Below, one piece after another: positions 44,235 through 54,117 of a DNA stretch of 64,000 bases. The DNA comes from Chryseobacterium daecheongense (GTDB lineage: Bacteria > Bacteroidota > Bacteroidia > Flavobacteriales > Weeksellaceae). The first letter of the stretch is position 1. Each line of letters starts with the position of its first letter. The position numbers and the translations under genes were made by a program. The stretch is from positions 1,116,001 to 1,180,000 of the forward strand of contig NZ_RJTX01000001.1 of NCBI RefSeq assembly GCF_003729955.1, given 5' to 3'. The notes beneath the pieces were generated by a model, which saw only the letters and a program-made list of their open reading frames with translations, was not told the origin of the DNA and did not search any database.

Positions 44235-45836
44235 TTATCTTCTTGTTCTACCTTTATCGCTTGCTCTAGCGTCCTGAGCTACACGGAATCCAATCCATCC
44301 GTATGCTCTGTTTTGGTCTTTATATCTTCTTTGCCCCGGATCCAACCAGTAAGCTGTATCCTGCCAAGAACCTCCTTTTACAACTCTGATGTCATTCGTC
44401 ATTGCAGAAGTTCTTTCTTTAGTATCTTTTTGCAATACTACTTTACCGCTTCCATCTACAATAAATCTCTGCTTAGGAGCATTGTACATGTTGAAAGATG
44501 AAGTAGAATCTCCGGCTCTGTAGTACTCAAGAGAAGATTGTCTGTCACCATCTCTGTAGTTTCTGTAGTCAGCGATAGTTTCTCTTTCATACTGTCCAGG
44601 TAAGTTTTTGTAAACTAATCTTCCGTCAGCCAAAGTATCATATTTAATACTGCTTTCATCTACCATTTTGTAAGTTCCGTCGCCGTTTCTTACGATAGCT
44701 TGAGGCATGTTTCCTCTATAGTAGTTGAAGTCACTCATATCATCATCAATCATTGGTCTGTATACGTCTGCAGTCCATTCAGCTACGTTTCCGTACATAC
44801 CATAGATTCCTAAATCATTAGAAGGATATTGTCTAACGTCTGAAGTTCTTGCAGATCCGTCATTTTTCCATCCAGCGATACCAGAATAGTCACCTCTTCC
44901 CATTTTGAAGTTCTCCATGTACATTCCTTTATCTCTTCCCTTTGTACCTCTTAATCTTTCGATTTCAGGTTTTTTACCCATGTACTGGTTATACTCTCTG
45001 TTTTTAGCCATTCCAAGAGCTGCATATTCCCATTCAACTTCCGTTGGAAGTCTGAATTTCTGAACCATTGCTGCACTAGGTGCTCTGTTCGCTGCAAGAA
45101 GTCTTTGGTTTGTAGTTTTCAAACCTGTTCTTTGCTGTAATCTTTGCTCATTGATATATCCCTGCATTTCAGGATCATTCGATTTGAATTTATCCATGTT
45201 GAATGCAGTTCCTCCTTGGTTATTAGATTCATTGATATATAAATCTTTAGCAATAATACCCGCTTGCATTAAAGCTTTTTCGTTCGCTCTGTCTGTAAGC
45301 CATTCGCAGTATCTGTTTGCCTGAGTCCAAGAAACCCCTACTACAGGATAGTAATCGAATTCAGGAGAACGGAAATACGTTTCATTGTAATCGTTTCTGG
45401 ATAATTTGTTATCCCACAATAAGGTATCAGGCAATGCACCGTTATAGATTTCCTTAAAGCTAGGATCGCTTGGTGGGAATACATACTTCAACCATGTAAG
45501 GTATTCGCGGTATTCATAGTTAGTAATTTCTGTTTCCCCGATGAAGAAAGAACTTACCTGCATTCTGCGAGGCGAGTTATTCCAATCGTGCATAACATCA
45601 TCTTTCACTAATCCCATTGTAAAAGTTCCACCTTCTACATATACCATTCCCGGCCAACCTTTCTGCTTTTGTTGCTTTCCTGCAAAAAACCAACCTTGTT
45701 TTTCGTTTGGTTTCCAACCCGTTTTGCTGACAAATTTTTTAGTACCACCACCTTTGCTAGTACCTGATCCACCACAACTGGTTAATGCAAGTGTAGAACT
45801 TAATGCTATTAATGAAAACAACTTTAGTTTTTTCAT
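44235..45836 (-). CDS. gldJ: Gliding motility lipoprotein GldJ
   Basis: A 533-residue lipoprotein of the gliding/T9SS apparatus. The signal ends LTSC (Cys21), followed by a formylglycine-generating-enzyme-like (sulfatase-modifying factor) domain (YVEGGTFTMG, ITNYEYREYLTWLK, RLPTEVEWEYAA, GYGNVAEW-type MYGNVAEWTADVY, VVKGGSWQDTAY). In Flavobacterium GldJ is needed for SprB movement and for secretion by stabilising GldK. I chose the ATG at 45836 (MKKLKLFSLIAL). It is divergent from porU. Confidence 0.95.
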   Translation of the reverse strand: MKKLKLFSLIALSSTLALTSCGGSGTSKGGGTKKFVSKTGWKPNEKQGWFFAGKQQKQKGWPGMVYVEGGTFTMGLVKDDVMHDWNNSPRRMQVSSFFIGETEITNYEYREYLTWLKYVFPPSDPSFKEIYNGALPDTLLWDNKLSRNDYNETYFRSPEFDYYPVVGVSWTQANRYCEWLTDRANEKALMQAGIIAKDLYINESNNQGGTAFNMDKFKSNDPEMQGYINEQRLQQRTGLKTTNQRLLAANRAPSAAMVQKFRLPTEVEWEYAALGMAKNREYNQYMGKKPEIERLRGTKGRDKGMYMENFKMGRGDYSGIAGWKNDGSARTSDVRQYPSNDLGIYGMYGNVAEWTADVYRPMIDDDMSDFNYYRGNMPQAIVRNGDGTYKMVDESSIKYDTLADGRLVYKNLPGQYERETIADYRNYRDGDRQSSLEYYRAGDSTSSFNMYNAPKQRFIVDGSGKVVLQKDTKERTSAMTNDIRVVKGGSWQDTAYWLDPGQRRYKDQNRAYGWIGFRVAQDARASDKGRTRR

Positions 45837-46000
45837 AGTCGATATAAATATTTTCAAAGTACAAAGAAAAAATAAATTATTCAATAAATCAAGTAAAGAT
45901 TTGATTTTTTTGAAAAACGATAACAAATTAATTTTATTGTATTATAATTTAATTATAAAATTTTCATTTATTTTGTAATTCAGAAATTTCAAAAACAAAC

Positions 46001-49000
46001 ATGAAACAAAAAATTACGCTTTTATTTCTAATTTCTTTTGTATCAGCACTTTACGCCCAGAGAACGACCATTGAATGGGGAGGTTCTAAAATACTGGACT
46101 TTGGTGATACAAAATTAAATCTTCCGAATTTCAAAAATGAAGGTTTTTCTTTCAGCCAAAATAACATTTTTATCCAAACAAAACAAAAAATAGGAGAAAA
46201 GCAGTTAAAAGTTTCAAATCCGGTATGGGAAACTGTTTCCACTAAGGAGCTTTATGACATGAATAAAGATCTGCTTCCCAACTATGACGTAGCCGATATT
46301 ACCTATTATTATCTGGAAGGAGAGAGATACGCCGGCATCAATGTTTCTTTATTTAAAAATGTAAAAGGAAGAATTCAGCGATTAACTTCATTTGACATTT
46401 CTGAAACCTCAGCTCCCGCTAATTTCGGAAGCACCTACAAAGTAGGAACCACCAACAATCCTCTATCCAGTGGGAATTTCTATAAAATAAAAGTTGATAA
46501 ATCCGGTATTTTTAAAATTTCCACTCAATTTTTAAAAGACCTTGGGATCAATCCGTCCACAGTAAATCCAAAAAATTTCAGGATTTATGGAAACGGAGGA
46601 ATTATGCTTCCTGAACATAATCAGGATGTAAAATACAGTGCATTGCAGGAAAATGCGATCCAGGTTATAGGTGAAGCCGACGGAGTCTGGAATGACGGAG
46701 ATTATGCGCTTTTCTATGCTCAGGGACCAAATGGATATAACCTTTATGACACCACCAATGGAAATGGTTTCAAAAGAAATGATACCAGAAGTGACCGAAG
46801 CAATAACGTTAAAAATATTTACGAGGACTTCTCCTATTATTATATCAATGTAGATAAAGGACCGGGAAAAAGAGTACAGGAAGTAGATGCCAATCTTCCC
46901 ACTACATTAATTACAAGATACGACAACTATCAAGTGATTAATAACGATCAGAAAAACCTGTTGAAAGTAGGAAGAACCTGGGTTGAAGATGTTCCTCTTA
47001 TTGCAGATAAAACAGTGACATTTACCACTGCTTCACCAATTCAGGCAGGAGATGAAATAAGATACAGAGCTCAGGTTGTAGGGTACAAATCTCAGCAGAA
47101 CACTATTGGATTTGATATTAATAATCAAAATCCGTTAACTGTTTCTGTACCTTCCAATACGCCAACTTATTCTTTTGATTTCTATCCGGCAAGATATGCA
47201 GGAAGTCTTACCAATTTAACGGGTACTCAAATTTCATTTAATCTTAAGCCCAACATCGCTGTCAATCCCAACGGGGTATTCTATATTGATTATCTAGAAG
47301 TACAATATAAAGATAACCTGTCCTTCAATGGAACTCAAATGAGCTTCAGGGATTTTTCTCTTGTAAGCGGCAGTAATACCAATTACGGTTTCAGTGTTGC
47401 CAATGCCTCTGCTATTGAACAGATTTGGGATGTTACTGATATTACCAATGCCAACAGAAGAGTGAATAAGGCCACCGGAAACACTGTTTTCAATTTTGGG
47501 TATCTTACTTCAGACCCTAACTTCAATAATGAATTTGTAGCATTCAGAGCGGATGCAGCGTTTAGTCCTCAAATTGTAGGAAAAATAGCGAATCAGGACC
47601 TTTCTTCCTTACAGAATGTAGATTACCTGATCATCACTGTTCCTGAAATGATGGGTCAGGCTCAGAGATTAGCCAATTATCATCAGACTAAAAATAATTA
47701 CAATGTACAGATCGTAGATGCTAACAAAATTTACGAAGAATTTGGAAGCGGAAGCAAAGATCTTACAGCTGTAAGAGATTTTGTGACCAAACTTAATACT
47801 CCTCTGGGAAGACTGAAATATGTATTCATCCTAGGAGATGCTTCTTATGATTATAAAAACAGGATTTCCAACAATTCCAATGTGGTTTCAAGTTATCAGA
47901 GTGAGGAATCAAATGATTTTATCAGTTCGTTCGTTACCGACGATTATATTGTGATGACAAAACCTCAGACAACATCTTTTATCACAAATAATCTTCCTGA
48001 TCTGCCTGTAGGAAGAATTCCGGCAGCGAGCGTTACAGAAGCCATCAATATGATGGATAAAACATTGGCTTATTACAACTCTTTGTCCGGACAATCCACT
48101 CCGTTTGGAGAATGGCGTATGAAACTGGATTTTGTAGTGGATGATGACCACAATGAAGATCTGGCGAACCCTATTCCTTTCCATACGACCATGAATAATT
48201 CTTTGGTAAGTATTTTTGAACAACCGGGAAACATCCTTAAGGAATATAATGTAAGAAAGTTATATCTGGATGCATTCCAGGCACAAAGTACAGCAGGAGG
48301 ACAAAGATACCCACAGGTAAACCAGGCGATTTCCAATGATATAGGAAACAGCTTATATCTTTTCTATTTCGGACATGGAGGGATCAACGGATGGGCACAG
48401 GAAAGAGTACTCACCTCTAGTGAAGTTCAGAATTCCAATAATTTCTCCAACGTATACAGTAGATTCCCTTTTGTTTCTACTATTACCTGTGAATTTACTC
48501 TTTGGGATGAACCGGGAACAGTTTCAGCGGGAGAACAGTTTATCAAATTAAAGCAAGGAGGAGTTTCTACGATGATCACTTCAAGCCGTGCGGTAGGAAT
48601 CGGTTATGGTATAGATTTCACAGGACTTTATACAAGAGAAATTTTCAAGCTGGTGAATGATGATTTCCTCAGTTTAGGAGATGCTCATCTTAATGCTAAA
48701 AAAATAAGAGGAAGTGATGCCAATCACCTGAAGGTAAATTTCCTTGGGGATCCGGCTATGAAGCTAAGCAGACCTCAAAGATTACTGGTGATAGACAATA
48801 TTGAAACACCAGTACCGGGATTAATCAGGGGATTGGATTTCGTAAAGGTAAAAGGACACATCAACAACCCGAATGGAACAGTTAACACCACTTTCAACGG
48901 AAGAGTTGTCATCAATATTTTTGATAAGAGATTGAATAAAAAGACGTTAAATAATGATGGTAATTTACCTGTTCTGAACTACACAGAAGAAGGAAGTGCT

Positions 49001-49903
49001 ATTGTAAAAGCTTCAGGAACGGCTGTAAACGGTGTATTTACTGTAGAATTCTATGTTCCGAAGGATATTAATTATGCGGTGGGTGAAGGCAGGATTTTAG
49101 GATATGCAGACAATAAAGCTATCGATGTATTCAACAACCAGACTGTACAGGTTGGTGATATCAACCCGAACGGAATTAATGATAATGAGCCTCCGAAAGT
49201 AAAATTGTATATGAACAATACCAATTTTGCGGATGGCGGAATCACTGATCAGAATCCAATGCTTCTTGCCTGTGTAACGGATGATACGGGAATTAATTCA
49301 ACCGGTTCAGGAATCGGACATGATATTACCGTATATTTGGATGGGCAGATTATCAATACTATTGTATTAAATGACTTCTTTGCCTCCGGGGAAGGAAATG
49401 GATGTTTAAATCCAAGTTTGGCAGACTACCAGAAAGGAAATGTAACCTACCCTTTCAAAAATTTAGCGATTGGGCAACATCAATTAACATTTAAAATTTG
49501 GGATATAAACAATAATTCTACGACTGCTACGTTAAATTTTGAAGTTAAGGATGAGTCCGATCAGCATCTGATCATCAATAGACCATTGAACTGGCCAAAT
49601 CCTTTTACAAACAAAACGTATATACAGTTTGAACATAATTGCGATGATATTTTGGATGTAAATGTTCAGATTTATACGATTACCGGAAAATTGGTAAGAA
49701 CTTTATCACAAGCTGTTGTGGCAGAACCATTCCTACAGGGCTTTAGAACCCCACGTCAGGCAATAGAATGGGACGGAAAAGACGATTTTGGTGATACAGT
49801 AGCAAAAGGTACGTATATTTTTAAGATATTTGCAAAAAGTCAGAATCAAGAAAAATGCAAAGGAAGTGCTACAGCTGTAGAAAAAATGGTACTTTTGAAA
49901 TAA
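46001..49903 (+). CDS. porU: Type IX secretion system sortase PorU
   Basis: A cell-surface sortase that cleaves the C-terminal signal of T9SS cargo and attaches it to A-LPS. It has 1300 residues with a signal peptide ending LYAQR. The gingipain-like C25 domain spans roughly 550-960, with the catalytic His near 791 (YFGHGG) and Cys near 830 (TITCEF). A C-terminal beta-sandwich (LNWPNPFTNKTYIQFEH; YTITGKLVRTL) resembles the T9SS cargo signal domain, as in other PorU proteins. porV follows. Confidence 0.95.
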   Translation: MKQKITLLFLISFVSALYAQRTTIEWGGSKILDFGDTKLNLPNFKNEGFSFSQNNIFIQTKQKIGEKQLKVSNPVWETVSTKELYDMNKDLLPNYDVADITYYYLEGERYAGINVSLFKNVKGRIQRLTSFDISETSAPANFGSTYKVGTTNNPLSSGNFYKIKVDKSGIFKISTQFLKDLGINPSTVNPKNFRIYGNGGIMLPEHNQDVKYSALQENAIQVIGEADGVWNDGDYALFYAQGPNGYNLYDTTNGNGFKRNDTRSDRSNNVKNIYEDFSYYYINVDKGPGKRVQEVDANLPTTLITRYDNYQVINNDQKNLLKVGRTWVEDVPLIADKTVTFTTASPIQAGDEIRYRAQVVGYKSQQNTIGFDINNQNPLTVSVPSNTPTYSFDFYPARYAGSLTNLTGTQISFNLKPNIAVNPNGVFYIDYLEVQYKDNLSFNGTQMSFRDFSLVSGSNTNYGFSVANASAIEQIWDVTDITNANRRVNKATGNTVFNFGYLTSDPNFNNEFVAFRADAAFSPQIVGKIANQDLSSLQNVDYLIITVPEMMGQAQRLANYHQTKNNYNVQIVDANKIYEEFGSGSKDLTAVRDFVTKLNTPLGRLKYVFILGDASYDYKNRISNNSNVVSSYQSEESNDFISSFVTDDYIVMTKPQTTSFITNNLPDLPVGRIPAASVTEAINMMDKTLAYYNSLSGQSTPFGEWRMKLDFVVDDDHNEDLANPIPFHTTMNNSLVSIFEQPGNILKEYNVRKLYLDAFQAQSTAGGQRYPQVNQAISNDIGNSLYLFYFGHGGINGWAQERVLTSSEVQNSNNFSNVYSRFPFVSTITCEFTLWDEPGTVSAGEQFIKLKQGGVSTMITSSRAVGIGYGIDFTGLYTREIFKLVNDDFLSLGDAHLNAKKIRGSDANHLKVNFLGDPAMKLSRPQRLLVIDNIETPVPGLIRGLDFVKVKGHINNPNGTVNTTFNGRVVINIFDKRLNKKTLNNDGNLPVLNYTEEGSAIVKASGTAVNGVFTVEFYVPKDINYAVGEGRILGYADNKAIDVFNNQTVQVGDINPNGINDNEPPKVKLYMNNTNFADGGITDQNPMLLACVTDDTGINSTGSGIGHDITVYLDGQIINTIVLNDFFASGEGNGCLNPSLADYQKGNVTYPFKNLAIGQHQLTFKIWDINNNSTTATLNFEVKDESDQHLIINRPLNWPNPFTNKTYIQFEHNCDDILDVNVQIYTITGKLVRTLSQAVVAEPFLQGFRTPRQAIEWDGKDDFGDTVAKGTYIFKIFAKSQNQEKCKGSATAVEKMVLLK

Positions 49904-49963
49904 TTTTAAAACAACATAGATAATAATATTAACAAAAAACTGATAATATATAAAAAACAACAT

Positions 49964-51127
49964 ATGAATTTAACTACTAAACTGTTATTAGGAATTGGTT
50001 TAAGTGCTGGTTTTTTAGGCTATTCGCAAGATTTAAGTAAAGTAAATCCAGTATTAACCGGAGCTCCGTTCCTAAGAATCGCGCCGGATGCAAGATCAGG
50101 AGGTATGGGTGATCAAGGTGTAGTTACATCGCCGGATGCATTTTCTCAATTCTGGAACGCAGCGAAATATCCTTTTAGCAGAACAAGTTCTTCCGTAGGG
50201 GTCAATTATACTCCTTATATGGGAAAACTTACCAATGATGTATTTTTACTATATGGTGCATTCCATAAATTTTTAGGCCAGGAAGAAAGATCTACCATCT
50301 CTGCAAGTATTTATTACTTCAATATGGGAGAAGTGGACTTAACTCAGTTGGTAGGTAATGAAGTGGCTCCTATGGGTACATCAAAACCAAATGAATTCTC
50401 GATTGATGTTGCTTACGGTCTGAAACTTTCTGATTCTTACTCGATGGCTGTAACGGGTAGATTTATCCGTTCAGATTTAGGAGGAAGCTTCAACACAGAC
50501 AATACCATTAAGCCTGCAAACTCTTTCGCGGTAGACGTTTCGGGATACTATACTTCTCCGAGATTCTCAAGCTTCGGAGGATACGACGGAAAACTGAACG
50601 CAGGTTTCGCTATTCAGAACTTAGGTCCTAAATTGGATTATACAGGAAATGAAGAATCAAGATCTTATCTTCCTACTATGGCAAGATTAGGGGTTGGTTA
50701 CGACATGTACCTTGATGATCTGAACAAAGTGGGACTAAGTATTGAAGGTTCTAAAATCTTAGTTCCGGGATCTGAATTTGTAGGAATGGATCCTAATACA
50801 AGACAGCCTATCTATGAAATTCCTAACGTAGGGGTAATGGAAGGTATCGGAAAGTCTTTCAAAAATAAGAACAGCATCATGTACAGTGCAGGTCTTGAAT
50901 ATTCTTATGACAATGCATTCGCTGTAAGAGGTGGTTACTTCCATGAAAGTGAAGAGCAAGGAGCAAGACAATTCGCTACTGCAGGTATCGGATTAAAGTA
51001 CCGTTCTTTCGGACTTGATGTTTCTTACCTAATTAATATGTCTAAAATTAATACTGCCTTGGATAACACCCTTCGTTTCGGTTTAACATGGAACATCGGA
51101 GATGAAACTTCTAACGTAGATTATTAA
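49964..51127 (+). CDS. porV: Type IX secretion system outer membrane channel protein PorV
   Basis: A 387-residue FadL-like 14-strand barrel that shuttles cargo from the SprA translocon to PorU. It has a signal peptide ending FLGYSQ, then PVLTGAPFLRIAPDARSGGM, the conserved PorV start. It lies 60 bp after porU with no promoter evident, so it is probably co-transcribed; PorU and PorV form a complex in other species. Confidence 0.95.
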   Translation: MNLTTKLLLGIGLSAGFLGYSQDLSKVNPVLTGAPFLRIAPDARSGGMGDQGVVTSPDAFSQFWNAAKYPFSRTSSSVGVNYTPYMGKLTNDVFLLYGAFHKFLGQEERSTISASIYYFNMGEVDLTQLVGNEVAPMGTSKPNEFSIDVAYGLKLSDSYSMAVTGRFIRSDLGGSFNTDNTIKPANSFAVDVSGYYTSPRFSSFGGYDGKLNAGFAIQNLGPKLDYTGNEESRSYLPTMARLGVGYDMYLDDLNKVGLSIEGSKILVPGSEFVGMDPNTRQPIYEIPNVGVMEGIGKSFKNKNSIMYSAGLEYSYDNAFAVRGGYFHESEEQGARQFATAGIGLKYRSFGLDVSYLINMSKINTALDNTLRFGLTWNIGDETSNVDY

Positions 51128-51150
51128 AAAAACATAATATAAAAGTTTTG

Positions 51151-51182
51151 AAAAGTCTCATTTTTATGAGGCTTTTTTTATT
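51151..51182 (+). terminator. Intrinsic terminator of porU-porV
   Basis: AAAAG and CTCAT arms pair with ATGAG and CTTTT with one G-U position, then a T run. Confidence 0.78.
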
Positions 51183-51191
51183 TTCAATAAG

Positions 51192-51199
51192 TATTTTTG
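51192..51199 (+). promoter_or_regulatory. -7 box TATTTTTG of the FUSC gene
   Basis: TATTTTTG lies 4 bp before the ATG at 51204, giving the same near-leaderless geometry as holB and mnmE. Confidence 0.5.
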
Positions 51200-51203
51200 T
51201 AGT

Positions 51204-53468
51204 ATGAATTATTCAGCAGAACTTAAAAAATTTGTAACCAGTCAATATGTATATTCTGCCATCAGGATTACACTGGCAACAGTTCTGCCCTGCTTAGTTC
51301 TTGCCCACTTTGGCATTTTAAAGGAGTATTTCCTCTTTCCCCTCGGAACCAGCTTTGTTGCTCTTACCGATCAACCGGGGCCTTTCATCCGAAGAAGAAA
51401 CGCACTAACGTTTGCCATTTTCTGCTTTATTATTGTCGCGCTGATTGCCAGTTTGGTCATGAATTTTAAAATTCTTGTCCTTCTCGAGATTATTGTTTTC
51501 GGAATGTTCTTTTCTTTGATCGGAGTGTATGGACAGCGTTTGGCCGCAGTAGGTTCCTTATCTTTAGTTGTATTAGCGATCTTTATTGATGGACATCTTA
51601 CTGGAAGTAATATTTTTAAAAGCTTGCTGATATTTGCTTCCGGATGCACCTGGTTTTTATTGATTTTTCTTATTGTAACTACTATTCAGCCTTATAAACT
51701 GGCAAGCCAGATGATTGGAGAGAACTATCTTCAATTAGCTGAATTTTTAAAAATCAAAGCCAATTATTATCAAAAAAATCCGGATTTTGATAAGCTTACC
51801 TCACAGGTTATTGCCAAACAGATCGGCATTAAAAATCTTCAAGAAGAAACCCGCGAAACCGTTTTCAAAACAAGAACCATCGTTAATGAATCCACCACAA
51901 CCAGCCGTTTGCTGATGCTGATGTTCCTTAACTCCATGGATCTCCATGAAAAATTAATGACTTCTGAAAGTGATTATCAAAAGCTTCAACAAAGTTTTGA
52001 AGACAGTATGATCCTGGTGAATATCCATGATTATCTCAATCTTCTTTCCGAGGAAATCACCAATATCGGTATTGCTCTCCAAAGCGGAACCAGAGCGAAA
52101 CCGATGTTCAATATGGAACTTGAGCTTAAAAATCTTAATTACCATTATTTCGAACTCAGAAATAAACAGCTCTCTTCAGATAACCTTGAAAATTTCATGA
52201 TCCTGCGCCAGATTTTAATGCGCATCAATGAAATTACCAAGGAGATCAATGAGATCTACAAAGTCTTTTCCCAAAATATAAAGCTGGCCAAAAGTCTTTC
52301 TACAGGATTAGACCTCAAAAAGTTTATGCCTAATGAAGAGAAGTTGAATTTTAAGGTTCTAAGGAATAATATTTCTTTTTCTTCTTCTCATTTCAGACAT
52401 GCGATAAGGATTACAACTGCTTTATTTATCGGATATCTGTTTTCTCTGTTCCAGTTTTTAGGAATCGGACATACCTATTGGATTTTAATTACCATTACCG
52501 CTATTTTAAAGCCAGCCTACTCTATTACCAAACAAAGGAATCTGCTTCGTTTGTACGGAACTATTGCAGGTGCTTTGATCGCATACGGGATTTTACATTT
52601 CATCCATATCAACGGAATTTTATTTACCATTTTATTGCTGAGCATGATTCTATGTTTCAGCCTATTGAAAGGAAAATATTTCTGGGCCGTTTTATTCATG
52701 ACCATTTACGTTTTCCTGAGCTTTAATTTTCTGAGCCCCGGAAATGTGAACATCATATTCAGAGACAGGATTGTGGATACCATGATTGCAGGAATCATTG
52801 CATTTCTTGTCTCTTATATTGTCTTACCGGTATGGGAACACACCCAGAACCTGGATCTGATGAAAAAATCCGCAGAATGCAATCTCATTTATTTCCAGAG
52901 CGTGATCGCTAAATTCATGCAGGAAAATACGGATATTGAGGATTATAAAGTAAAACGCAAAAATGCGATCATCGCTTTGGCCAATCTTTCGGACAATTTC
53001 CAAAGGATGATTTCTGAGCCTAAAAATCAGCAGAAAAAGCTGGAAGTAGTTCATCAGTTTGTTGCCACTTCACATCTTATTACGGCTTATACAGCATCTT
53101 TCTCACAATATTCACAGGATAACAAAAAGTTCCCTGAGATCGACTTTGAAGGCTGGAACAGGAAAATTGAAGCCGAAATGATGCAGGTATCCAATTTATT
53201 ACAGGGAGAAAAGATCAATGAAACCTTAAAAATGGAAAGCCGTCTCGAACCGGAAGATTCTTCCCTTGAAGACCTTCTTTTAAAAAGAAAAACGGAGATC
53301 GAGGAAAATGATATTGTTGACAGAAGAGATCCCGACAGGATTTCTCATTTAACGGAGCTGAAAAACATTCACGATATTCTGGAACTTATCTATGACGTGG
53401 CCAAAGAGCAAAGAAAAGTCATTGAAAAATACAGAAACGAATCGGAATCTACTCCTCCACAATCGTAA
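51204..53468 (+). CDS. FUSC-family (YccS/AaeB-like) inner membrane protein
   Basis: A 754-residue membrane protein with two transmembrane halves (about 15-165 and 395-545), each followed by a long cytoplasmic helical domain, the layout of YccS/YhfK and AaeB proteins. SITKQRNLLRLYGTIAGALIAY is the FUSC signature region. Relatives export aromatic acids, but no adaptor protein gene is adjacent. Its end overlaps the phosphopantetheinyl transferase gene by 20 bp tail-to-tail. Confidence 0.88.
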   Translation: MNYSAELKKFVTSQYVYSAIRITLATVLPCLVLAHFGILKEYFLFPLGTSFVALTDQPGPFIRRRNALTFAIFCFIIVALIASLVMNFKILVLLEIIVFGMFFSLIGVYGQRLAAVGSLSLVVLAIFIDGHLTGSNIFKSLLIFASGCTWFLLIFLIVTTIQPYKLASQMIGENYLQLAEFLKIKANYYQKNPDFDKLTSQVIAKQIGIKNLQEETRETVFKTRTIVNESTTTSRLLMLMFLNSMDLHEKLMTSESDYQKLQQSFEDSMILVNIHDYLNLLSEEITNIGIALQSGTRAKPMFNMELELKNLNYHYFELRNKQLSSDNLENFMILRQILMRINEITKEINEIYKVFSQNIKLAKSLSTGLDLKKFMPNEEKLNFKVLRNNISFSSSHFRHAIRITTALFIGYLFSLFQFLGIGHTYWILITITAILKPAYSITKQRNLLRLYGTIAGALIAYGILHFIHINGILFTILLLSMILCFSLLKGKYFWAVLFMTIYVFLSFNFLSPGNVNIIFRDRIVDTMIAGIIAFLVSYIVLPVWEHTQNLDLMKKSAECNLIYFQSVIAKFMQENTDIEDYKVKRKNAIIALANLSDNFQRMISEPKNQQKKLEVVHQFVATSHLITAYTASFSQYSQDNKKFPEIDFEGWNRKIEAEMMQVSNLLQGEKINETLKMESRLEPEDSSLEDLLLKRKTEIEENDIVDRRDPDRISHLTELKNIHDILELIYDVAKEQRKVIEKYRNESESTPPQS

Positions 53469-54063
53469 AACAATAATCATCAAAGAACTCTACCCTGGCT
53501 TTGAATTCATCTGAAAACTGATCGTCATACACTCTGCACTGGATGTGATGAAGATGTTTCAGCTCAAACGGCCGTACTTCATAATTCTTTTTCAATGACC
53601 AGTAGTTGGAATGATGGATTTTGTACATACTTTCTTTTACACTCCAGATAATAGTGTAAAATGTATCTTCTTTATCCTTGGGAATAAACCCTCTTTCATT
53701 CTCATACGTGAACTTATCGATCACCCGTAATATTTTTGGATTGAATTTTTCAATATCAATTCCTATTTTATTATTGGAAATAGCGATCGCTGCAAAAGGA
53801 AAAGAATGGGTAATGGAGATTTCCGCATCTTTAGGAAACAGGAATGGCTCTCTTTCTTTATACAGGATTTTAGAAGCAGGCTTCAAGCCTTTCAACAGTT
53901 TTCGGACCATTAGGACCTCCAAAAGTTTTTTGGGGTGATAATCTTTCACTTTTTCGGCATTTTCAGGCTCTAAAAGCTCATCTATATTCAATTCTTCATT
54001 CTCATCATACTTCCATACAAGAATGGTGGCGTTGTCATCCGAAAAATCTCGATAAAGGGGCAT
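53449..54063 (-). CDS. 4'-phosphopantetheinyl transferase superfamily protein
   Basis: Transfers the phosphopantetheine arm from CoA to a Ser of a carrier protein. It has 204 residues of the Sfp type: KIGIDIEKFNPKI holds the Mg-binding GxDxE and WSVKESMYKIHH holds WxxKEx2xK. I chose the ATG at 54063 (MPLYRDFSDDN); the upstream extension overlaps the ahcY promoter and start. It lies away from any NRPS/PKS genes and may serve fatty-acid or aryl-polyene-type carriers. Confidence 0.88.
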   Translation of the reverse strand: MPLYRDFSDDNATILVWKYDENEELNIDELLEPENAEKVKDYHPKKLLEVLMVRKLLKGLKPASKILYKEREPFLFPKDAEISITHSFPFAAIAISNNKIGIDIEKFNPKILRVIDKFTYENERGFIPKDKEDTFYTIIWSVKESMYKIHHSNYWSLKKNYEVRPFELKHLHHIQCRVYDDQFSDEFKARVEFFDDYCFTIVEE

Positions 54064-54066
54064 ATT

Positions 54067-54098
54067 TTTGGTCAGCAGGATTTTAGTTTGTAAATTTG
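54067..54098 (+). promoter_or_regulatory. Promoter of ahcY: TTTG and TAAATTTG
   Basis: TTTG (54067-54070) and TAAATTTG (54091-54098) are separated by 20 bp, a good match to the Bacteroidota -33/-7 consensus, 19 bp before the ATG. Confidence 0.6.
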
Positions 54099-54117
54099 CG
54101 AAAAATTTTTCAGATAG

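Noticed and set aside
45837..45926. Upstream extension of gldJ by 30 codons
   Set aside because: It would precede the clear lipoprotein signal peptide, which must be at the N-terminus for export.
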